From the NCBI GenBank assembly GCA_024138015.1, contig JAMXBB010000009.1:41299025-41363024 (forward strand): DNA of 64,000 bases. Reading direction: 5' to 3'. A program made the translations under genes and the position numbers. Source of the stretch: Lumnitzera littorea (taxonomy: Eukaryota > Streptophyta > Magnoliopsida > Myrtales > Combretaceae). A model generated the notes under the pieces. The model had not been told where the DNA came from. It saw nothing but the letters and a program-made list of their open reading frames with translations, and ran no database searches. Positions 56,030 through 64,000 of this stretch are shown piece after piece (the first letter of the stretch is position 1; each line of letters starts with the position of its first letter).

Positions 56030-57865
56030 ACAAATATTATTCACTCGGTATTCACCAAATGTCATTTAGATATTCTATGTATTATCCTTATACTTTACTC
56101 AACTTTCTAGTTAAATAATTTTGAATATGAAGCTTAATAAGCATCTAAAATTAAGTGTAAATGATAGTACAGAATATTAGAAAAGTAGTTATGTTATAAT
56201 TATAGTTTTATCAAAAGTGTACAATATTTAAAAGGGTAAGGAAAAGGAAAACTTGAATAACCATTACCCTGCTACTAGTGCACAACATTTTATGTCCTTT
56301 CGCTATTACCGTCCCTGTGGTATAGGCATTACGGTCAAGACGATAACTGAGATTCTGAAGTATCTACATAGTTTTGCCTTTCAGGCAAATACAAATTTTC
56401 AACACCCCACATCAATAAATACATGGCTTTACTCCAACCTCTTAACTTGCGATGGCTTATGCGCATGTGTTTTCGATATTTAAATAAGTCCTCATTAAAA
56501 GCACATATATAGAAGAATAAGTATAGTATATAGTCGGATCAATATGCAATAACTTTAACAATTATCATGCTTTCATAATATATTATACATACACTTTAAC
56601 AGTATCCATGCATTAAGTATTGGCACTTGTATGATTAATGGTAAAATGTTTGAAGATAGTTACCTGGTATTAGCTCTCCTCTTCACATGAGGAATAGACT
56701 ATGTAGAGAAAGGGCACACTTTGCACCATATCCCATAGGCAAAAGAATATCAATCATCTTGTTATATAATTTAGCATTTTCATCACACAAGATACATATT
56801 TATTGTCCTAAATTAATCATTGTCCTAAATATAGTTTATTTTATTAGGAGACTAATATTGGTATTGCTAAGCTATAAGGGCTTTCACTATGTATACATTT
56901 TCATTGTTTAGTTTTTTCTTTTTTTTTTTATCATTAATAAAGCTTAGGGGCATATGTTTTGCGCAAACAATTGTTAGACACGCTTTTCAATTTTATAAAA
57001 TGACATAACTTTATATCAGATGTAACTCTTTATAAAGGGTGTATTATTTTGGATAGACTCATAAAAATATCATGAACAATAATACAAAATTATAATAATA
57101 ATATCATTTTGTCATATCTTCATAGAATTAAATGATAGTACTTGTGTCATATTTCTGAATTATGAATATAGTTAATATATAAATTCTGGCAATCTTTTTA
57201 TTAAAGAAATAAATGGCAGTATGCCTTCATCTTCAAAAACATTATGAATATATAACGTTAATATGTTGATTGTCAAAATCTTCTAAATAAATTTATTAAT
57301 TAATTAATATGTGTAAATTTTAAAATGGCATTGCGTACATAACACGTGGTTTTAATTAGTTGATTCGATTCCAAGAAGGAGAGGATACCAACAATGAAGA
57401 AGGCCTATATGTTGATAACGGTGATGTAGTCGAGATTTCATGGATGAATGAGATATATTCAGCAACGGATTACGATTTTGGCGATATAGCTACTTCATAT
57501 TGTATATCGAAGTGTATGAGCCTAAGAAGAAATAGATGATGATATACATGCAAACTAGTCACACAAAATTAGCAAAATTAGAAATGAGGGTGTTGTTATT
57601 TAGCAAAATTAAGAAAATTATCTATATATTTGTTTATTTCAAAGCTAGAGTACGTATCATAAAACAAAGAAAGCATGTTTTGCTTATCGATGAAGAAACA
57701 AAAGTCCATGTTAAGTTTTACTGTTTAAACCCAAAAAGGAAACAATAGGAGGGAAAAAAAAGTTTACATGATTTGTTAATACTAAATATTTATCATATAA
57801 TATGTTTCGCGTATTTTATGTACTTTCGGAAGCTTTCTACCTTTTGACAAGCTTTTGTTTTTTAT
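56030..57865. other. Unassigned stretch, possibly single-copy
   Basis: No recognisable gene or repeat. It contains one acidic open segment (57360-57539, listed separately) and frames at 56253-56483 and 56687-56911 with no family features. Confidence 0.35.
57360..57539 (+). other. Short acidic open segment, possible exon or gene remnant
   Basis: Fifty-nine codons are open between a stop at 57357 and the stop at 57537, with no ATG near the start. The peptide is acidic and of balanced amino-acid composition (EDTNNEEGLYVDNGDVVEI, then a WMNEIY...TDYDFGDIA part). This is unlike the lysine/isoleucine-rich chance frames around it. I do not recognise a family. It could be an exon of an unseen gene, a pseudogene piece, or chance. 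Confidence 0.25.
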
Positions 57866-57930
57866 TTTTTATTTTTTTGGGGTTGCAAAAGATGTAATAT
57901 CATAAATAAAAGGAAAAAAAATTATAAAGT

Positions 57931-58412
57931 CTAGGCAGGATCGGGATCCGACCTAAAAGGATTACAACTATCATCGTCCACAACAAAGTCTCTCATAATA
58001 ATACTAAGAACAAAACTAGGACAATTGATCCAAAATATCAAGTCTTCTTCCACGCTTAGACATGATTGAGCCAAGAGGTCAACAGTTCTACTTTCTTCAC
58101 GAAAGGCCCTATAAAAAGAGAGAGAATTGAAACCTGGTAGCAGCGTCAACACAGATGAATAACCTGCGTACTACGATCATTTGAATGTGTATCTCTTGTA
58201 AGCAAATCTAAGGCAAGCATCGCATCAGATTCAACAATAAGAATTTTGATGCCCATAGATTCTGCCATTTTTAATGATTCAAAGTTTGACCAAAGCTCGG
58301 ATTCAAGAGAGGAGGATGGTGCAATTCTTTTTGCAAAGCCTCCCAGAGCACACTCCTCACTTTCTTTGTAGATACCTCCAATTTTTGGTCTTCCATGAAA
58401 CTGCACCATCAC
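57931..58412 (-). pseudogene. LINE ORF2: RNase H domain
   Basis: The frame 58412-58146 reads GGFAKRIAPSSSLESELWSN, with the second acidic catalytic residue (the E of SELW), then KILIVESDAMLALDLL, with the aspartate of ESD. The end follows in 58152-57931 with FRAFREES-type residues replacing the usual H-REGN, then a final FRSDPDPA. It belongs to the plant-type RNase H that some plant L1 elements carry at the end of ORF2. A frame change near 58150 separates the parts. Confidence 0.75.
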
Positions 58413-58538
58413 AATTGAACGTCACTTTATCATTTATAGGGGAGTCTATTTTATTTCTTTCCTATCTGACTTTTCCTTCAAATTTTCTTTCTTTTTGTTT
58501 GCCCACCATTCATTCAGCTCAACTATTGCTCTCTGCAC

Positions 58539-58943
58539 CTAGTTTTCATCAGAATCAACATTTCTATAAATTCTTCTGTTGCAGTATCTCCAAATAGATC
58601 TTAATATGAATAGAAAGGATACAACTATGGGTTTATCTTCATTCCATATGATTCGTTTCTTGTAAGCTATCTTTTTAATCCATTGGCTAAGGCTATCATG
58701 TTGTGCAGCTACATCTTCAATGTTAAAGAACCTCCATATTTGCTTAATAGTTCTACGATAGTGGGATAAGTGTTCATTTGTTTCTTGCTCATCATTGCAG
58801 AAGACACAATTAGGGGACACATCCAGACCTCTCTTAATGACGTAATCTTTTATTGACAATCCATTCATGAAGATACACCAAACTAAGACATGTACTCTAG
58901 GAATTGTTGGCAACTTCCAGATCCATTCCCAGTTTTCGTCCAC
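58539..58943 (-). pseudogene. LINE ORF2: zinc-binding reverse-transcriptase-associated domain
   Basis: A 134-codon open frame has WIWKLPTIPRVHVLVWCIFM, then a cysteine-histidine group CVFCNDEQETNEHLSHYRR, the zinc-binding region found after reverse transcriptase in plant LINEs. The usual HLFFxC cysteine is absent (SHYRR). Confidence 0.8.
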
Positions 58944-59489
58944 TTGGGTATCTCGGTCCTCTTTGCATAAAATTTCATAAAACAGATATGGAAGTGACTT
59001 CCCCGCTTAGATCATGCTTCCAAATTTGCACATCTGCATCCAAGGAGTCTTGTTGAAGGAAGATATTTCCAAGATTTACTTCAATGTGGTCATTGAACGG
59101 ATATTAGACGATCTCTTCATTCCAAATTCTAATGTCATTCCATGATTTATTAAGAGTCAGATACTTCGAACCTCTTGGAAGGGGGCTACATAACCATTCT
59201 TTTAAACATCCATTTCTAATCCAGTTATGATTCTAGAAGTTGACATTTCTCTAATTAGATGTTCCAATGGATAAGGTTCCTTCTAGTTACTGAAGACTAT
59301 TTTTTAAAAGTCTAGACTTTTTGGTGAAGGAGCCATTTGTTAGCTTGTATTTATTTTTTATTAGTTGAGCCTAGAGGAAGTCTTTCTTCTTTAGGATGTA
59401 GGCAAGTTTTATAATGTCAGCCTTATTCCTTTTCCTTAAGTCAAATAATCCTAGGCCTCCATCTTTTTTTGGTCTTTTTATCTTATTCC

Positions 59490-60710
59490 ATGTTACCTAG
59501 TGCATCTTTTTGTTCTCTCCGATTGATCCCCATATGAAGTCTCTATTTATTTTTTCCAATTGGTTTATAACTGTAGCAGGTTGAGAGATAACTTCAAAGT
59601 AATATTTTATAGTGCTCTTAGGAACCAATGAGGCTAAAATTTTTCCTGCTGCCATGCTCAACATATTACCGTTCCATCTAGTGAGCTTGCTTGTAGTTTT
59701 TTCAATGATGAAGCTTATGTCTTCTTTTTTGAGTTGGCCTATTTCTTTGATAGGGATACCAATGTACTTCCCCATATCTTTGAATGGGTTAGTGCCAAAG
59801 AGGTAAGAAATGCATCGTTTTACCTTTGGCTTGTATTACTAGAGAAGAGAATACAAGATTTGTTGTAGTTGACTTTCTGACTAGAAAAATTGCCAAACTC
59901 AACAAGACATGCATCAAGGTTTGGGTATCATCCACTGTTGCTTCACCGATTAACAAAATGACGTCAGAAAAGAACAAATGTGAAAGATCTAGCACTGTAC
60001 CTTCAATTTAATAGGTTTCCGCATCCCTAAGTCTACAAGACTGTATATCATTTTGCTCAACACTTCCATTATCATAATGAAGATATTATGATAGCAGGTC
60101 TCCCTACCTTATCTTACAGCATGAGGTGAACCTATCCAAGTAGGCTCTGTTCATTATAACTGAAAGAACATTGAGGATAAGCACGATCCAATAATGTTCT
60201 TCCATTTCTTTAGAAAATTAAGGGTAGTCATAAGTCCAAAGTCCTTTAATTTATTGGCACTAGTGAATTTTGAAATGAAAATAATGAGGATTTTGTTAAG
60301 CTCTTTAGGAATTCTCGATTCATGCAAGATCCTTTTAACAGTGTTGCAAACAGTTCTTCCAACTATATACCAACATTCTTTATAGAAACCGATATGGAAA
60401 CCTCTATCAATGCCATGCGTCTTGTGGTTTACAATACTCCATACTGCTTTCTTGATTTCCAGGTCACTCACAAGCCTATCAAGGCTCCTCTTCTGGTCAT
60501 TAAAGAGCCCACCTAAGCTATTTACAAAATGAGGGCCTAAGTAGGAACCATATAGCTTTTTAGAAGAATAAAGGTTGCATAAATGGTTATTAATCAACTC
60601 TTTTAGTTTCGCTTTACTTTGAACCCATTTATCTGAATCATCAAACAGCCTAACAATGTGCACTTTAGTTCTTCTTGCTATAGTGCTAGCATGGAAGAAT
60701 CTCATGTTTC
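59490..60710 (-). pseudogene. LINE ORF2: reverse transcriptase
   Basis: The frame 60705-60154 begins with FFHASTIARR and carries the fingers region (EIKKAVWSIVNHKTHGIDR, FYKECW, IPKELNKILIIFISK). The catalytic region in 59995-59789 reads LSHLFFSDVILLIGEA, where the family has F-A-D-D, so the second aspartate is valine. The palm/thumb end is in 59775-59497 with KYIGIPI, LTRWNGNMLSMAAGKILA and FIWGS. The part between about 60150 and 60000 is broken by stops. Confidence 0.85.
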
Positions 60711-61770
60711 TTACCTTTGTCTAAGTAGCTCTGTCTATGTAGGAGAGCCTGTAAAGGATTGACTTGAATGGCTCTGTTGACTACATCAAGCTTTTTCGTG
60801 ATAGTTTTTTTCCTTTTGTGAATGATTCTGAAGACTTCCCTGTTCCATTATCAGAGACTATCAATGAGCTTTTGAGTATCATTTGGAATGTAGAAGTCTT
60901 GTCAGGACTATATGCTTTTGATGGAATCCTTGAATCCAGGGTAGTCCAGCTACATAGATTGGAATCTAAAAGGTCTATTAGTTTTTGGCATAAGACCATA
61001 GTTAGGCCTGGTATTGAGTAATATTAGGCAATGATCAGATTGCAAATATTTCAAATGAAATACTTTAGCTTCTAGAAAGGCTTGTCTCCAATTCTAATTC
61101 GCCCATGCTCTGTCTAGTCTTGTCCGGACTAGATGAGCTAGAACTTTAGTTTTCTTGGTCTAAGTAAATCTTAGACCAACATAACTAAGGTCAACAACAC
61201 CAAAGGTGTTCATATAGTCTTGCTATAAACTAGCCCTACGTTGATCAATGGCTCTTCCTCCCCTTTTCTTTGAATTACTAAGAATTTCATTAAAGTCTCC
61301 CATGAGAACCATGGCCTATCAATGTTTTGTGAAATATTTATGAGCTGTTCCCAGAGCCTTTTCCGCAAGCCAAATTTAGGACTAGCATAGATGGCTGGAA
61401 AAAAAAAAAAAAAAAAATTAAAGGAGGGGTTGATTACTTGGACCTTTGTAAGAATCTACTGGCTAGTTGTATTGCGCTCTAAGATAGTGGCTTTGGAAGA
61501 ATCCCACTACACAACAATTCCTCCGCTGAAGCCTTCAGCTTCAGCACAAATCATGTTCTCAAGACTAAGAAATCTTTTTAACTTTTCAACGCCCTCTCTA
61601 CTTAGTCTTGTCTCAGTGATGATAACGATTTGAGGACTGTAGGCTAAGATCATCCCTATAATAACCTTCTTTCTATTCACTGAACTTGCTCTTCTTGCAT
61701 TCCAAGCCATGATTTTGAGAGGTTTTCTAACCATATTTGATGAAAGGATGTCCACTGTTTCTTCTTCCAA
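60711..61770 (-). pseudogene. LINE ORF2: apurinic-type endonuclease
   Basis: It starts at MVRKPLKIMAWNARRA (within 61866-61507). The asparagine of the WN motif is kept, and IVIITETRLSR keeps the catalytic glutamate. The later part (61380-60780) is fragmented; 60999-60781 reads as the linker after the endonuclease. A run of 18 A bases (61398-61417 on the plus strand) interrupts the frame and may be an expansion of a shorter A tract. Confidence 0.75.
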
Positions 61771-61875
61771 GACATTGAATGAGATGCAAAAGAACACTTT
61801 ATTTGAGTTGTCCATCCTGACCCAAGTAATCACCACCTTCCACATGCATGGCATCCATTTGGTCATAACATCATC

Positions 61876-63963
61876 CTACTCATTTGCCATAAAGGCAACA
61901 TCACTTGCTTGGTTTTTCCTTCTTGTATTTCCCCCGCATATGGTATTCTTTGAATTTCCATCTCCAGGGACCCCCCTCACATTATTTCCTCCACAACTGT
62001 CTTGCATGTTTCCTTTAACTTTTCTAGGATCTCCCTTGCCTCCATTGCAACTCTTTCCAGAGGGAGGGTTAAATGCAATGGCTGCTTCGCTAGCTATCAT
62101 AATTTCCCCCCTTTTTGTTTGCAGCACTCTCCCTTACACAAATGTTGGTTTGAAGAGCATTTTCGGAACTCGCTCCAGGGGCTACTGTGTCCATGTTATT
62201 TGCTTCTCTACTATCACCTGTGTTCAGTAGTCCTCTATTTGTACTTGCCATATTTTGGAGTTAATGTTTATCCATGACGCCTTGGATCGGTGGAATAGCA
62301 ACTTGAGAGATATCTCTGTATCTGTCTTGACTTCTGTCGATTCTGGCAAGTTTTTTCAAAGAAAGATTTTCTTTCTTTTCGTGGGGTTACGCTTGGCCAG
62401 TGAAGTCATGTTCAGTTGCGCTTGGTGTATCCTTTTCGCCTATGGTCTGCTGGATTTCCTCATTTGTTTTTTTTTTCAGTAAAACTAGTTTCCATTTTCC
62501 TAGAGTCACGTATCTTGGTGTTTTTGTGACTATTTGTTGAAGGGACACTTTCTTTCCCCATATTAATACCACTTTTGGTGTTTCGCGATTTTTCTTTTTG
62601 GGTTGTTAGGACTTTATCAGCTCTTTTCTTCATATGTTGCTTCTTTACCTGCTTTTCTTTTGTTATTCCTACGGAATTGGACTTTGATCCATTCATTTTA
62701 CTTTATACTATTATCAATTATTTCTTCCTCAATATTTTCTATCTATATTTTTTATAAGACTGATCCCGCTCTTTATCACATCCTTAGTTTAATATTCATT
62801 AAATCTAAATGGTTGAAACCACAATTAAATTAATGGTCTAGATTTAACGAGCATTAAATCAAAGATAAGATGAAGTGCAAGACTGATCCTATAAAAACTA
62901 TGGACGGAACTGTAGAAAAATCCTCTTCTTTAGTACTTTTTTCCAATTCTTCGTGATTACCTTCTGCATTGGTACATTCAGTATTTGCATTAGCCGAACT
63001 GCCACTTGATTGCTCCTTGCTTGTGCTTTCCCTTTCAGCTTTTGCTCTCGTCTTTCTGAATTCCTTTCTCTCTCAGTTTCTTTAGGGCTTTCTTTCTCAT
63101 CATTTGATTTTCTATCATTTTTCTCTTTATTTTCATTTGTTTGAACATAGGAACATTTGTTCCTATCATGATTAATTCTGCCACATAGTGTGCAGAAATT
63201 TGGTAGCCCTTCGTATTGTAATTTGTATGGAACATTGTTTGATAACTATCATATGAAAAAGTGGTTCACCATGATTGATTTGGACACAAACTCCAGCATA
63301 TAACCTTCATTCCAGTCCGACAGTGTATATGTCATCTTTGATTACTGTCCTATTTTTTCTGATATGCACTTCATTGCGACTGAGGAAAAGAGTCCTATTT
63401 TCTGATGGCAATATAATGACCACACATGAGCCGTGGTCCATTATCAATAACCCACTGGTAATCCTCCAGACCTTGCATACATGCTACATAATGCCTAAGA
63501 ACCACATGTATTAGCTTAAGCGGCGAAACTCCTTTTCATAGTTTTCTTAGTCTTTATAACATAAACATATATCCATAGTCGGGCCCTAACACTTTAACAA
63601 TGAAAGTGTTCTGCCAAGGGACGTTAAGGATGTTTTTCTCAGTTTGTGAGAAATTGACATAAAAGACCCCATGTTTAGCTTTTTCATTTCTTCTGCTTTG
63701 CTGCTATTTCTTAATCATGTTCCATAATTTTTTTCTTCATTTGTCATATTAAAGCAATGCTTTTCATATGCACCAAGAATGTTGACCAAGATAGAGTCTC
63801 GAAGGGATAATTTTTGTTGCATCGACACCAGATTTCCTTTCAGGCCTTGGTTAATTAGTATTACATTATTATTATGGACAAAAGATGATGCAAGGCATTT
63901 CTTTCTTCTATGAAGATATTCACTTTCTTCATCTTTAGAAGAAGAAGAGCTACCTCTCTCCAT
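61876..63963 (-). pseudogene. LINE ORF1 (nucleic-acid-binding protein)
   Basis: The start is taken at the methionine at 63963 (MERGSSSSSKDEESEYLHRR). The first 240 residues correspond in position to the DUF4283-type domain of plant LINE ORF1s, with stops. An intact CCHC zinc knuckle, CTLCGRINHDRNKC, is encoded at 63153-63194 in the frame. A lysine/glutamate-rich tail follows (63150-63030; also 62696-62460). Several frameshifts are needed to read through to 61876. Confidence 0.7.
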
Positions 63964-64000
63964 GTCTCATTTGTATTTTTATTACCTTTTCAAAAGTCAC

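Larger units (their letters stand above)
57866..64000 (-). mobile_element. L1-type LINE (non-LTR retrotransposon), decayed, 5' end outside window
   Basis: On the minus strand ORF1 (63963 to about 61880) is followed by ORF2: endonuclease, reverse transcriptase, zinc-binding domain and RNase H (61770-57931). It ends in an A-rich tail reading CCAAAAAAATAAAAAATAAAAAAC on the minus strand (about 57858-57884). It has no LTRs. Frame breaks are numerous. The 5' end cannot be seen, so the target-site duplication cannot be tested. Confidence 0.85.

Noticed and set aside
61709..62277. 173- and 91-codon plus-strand ORFs
   Set aside because: They are antisense to LINE ORF1/ORF2 sequence and show no independent motif.

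Overview
This window is AT-rich, intron-bearing-type nuclear DNA of a flowering plant, probably a eudicot. The evidence is one recognisable host gene, a peroxisome-proliferation protein of the plant PEX11B type, set among typical plant retroelements: Ty3/gypsy, Ty1/copia, LINE, a TRIM and solo LTRs. No bacterial-style operons, CRISPR arrays, rRNA genes or convincing tRNA genes are visible. Almost all other short open frames are chance frames or pieces of decayed transposons.

Left part (1-25,280). The window opens inside a decayed Ty3/gypsy element on the minus strand: a gag fragment, a primer-binding site (PBS) and a 5' LTR (1-1,953). Next come a weak LTR-like block (2,322-5,286), a hAT-like MITE (5,397-5,732) and two degenerate tandem arrays (7,498-8,460 and 9,910-10,260). 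A 6.1-kb LTR element (13,633-19,772) has paired LTRs and a PBS but no recognisable polyprotein; its interior holds a 142-bp tandem duplication and a block unusually dense in the word AGCTC. From 19,773 to 25,280 no gene is visible.

Centre (25,288-49,825). PEX11B (25,288-26,001, minus) is one uninterrupted 237-codon exon. Only 285 bases upstream of its ATG lies the target-site duplication of a chromovirus-like gypsy element (A, 26,291-49,820, minus; perfect duplication CTATT on both sides). A Sirevirus-like copia element (B, about 27,365-45,388, minus) sits inside the integrase gene of A. B in turn carries three independent insertions: a plus-strand gypsy element C in its post-pol ORF (29,751-33,544), a solo LTR D in its integrase (37,553-38,514; same family as the LTR at 1,102-1,953) and a 3.6-kb solo LTR E1 in its protease (39,521-43,085; perfect duplication ATAGA). 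This accounts for the 23.5-kb block as a retroelement nest three levels deep. The right-hand A/B junction has been deleted.

Right part (49,826-64,000). A short tandem duplication is followed by a TRIM (51,450-52,072), then a second copy of the 3.6-kb solo LTR (E2, 52,292-56,024; perfect duplication TGAGC), an unassigned stretch, and a decayed L1-type LINE on the minus strand (about 57,866 to the window edge). The LINE still encodes recognisable ORF1 zinc-knuckle, endonuclease, reverse transcriptase, zinc-binding and RNase H segments.

No element appears able to move: each shows stops, frameshifts or altered catalytic residues. The most notable points are the long-LTR family seen as two solo copies, the AGCTC-dense block, and the same-strand LTR directly upstream of PEX11B.
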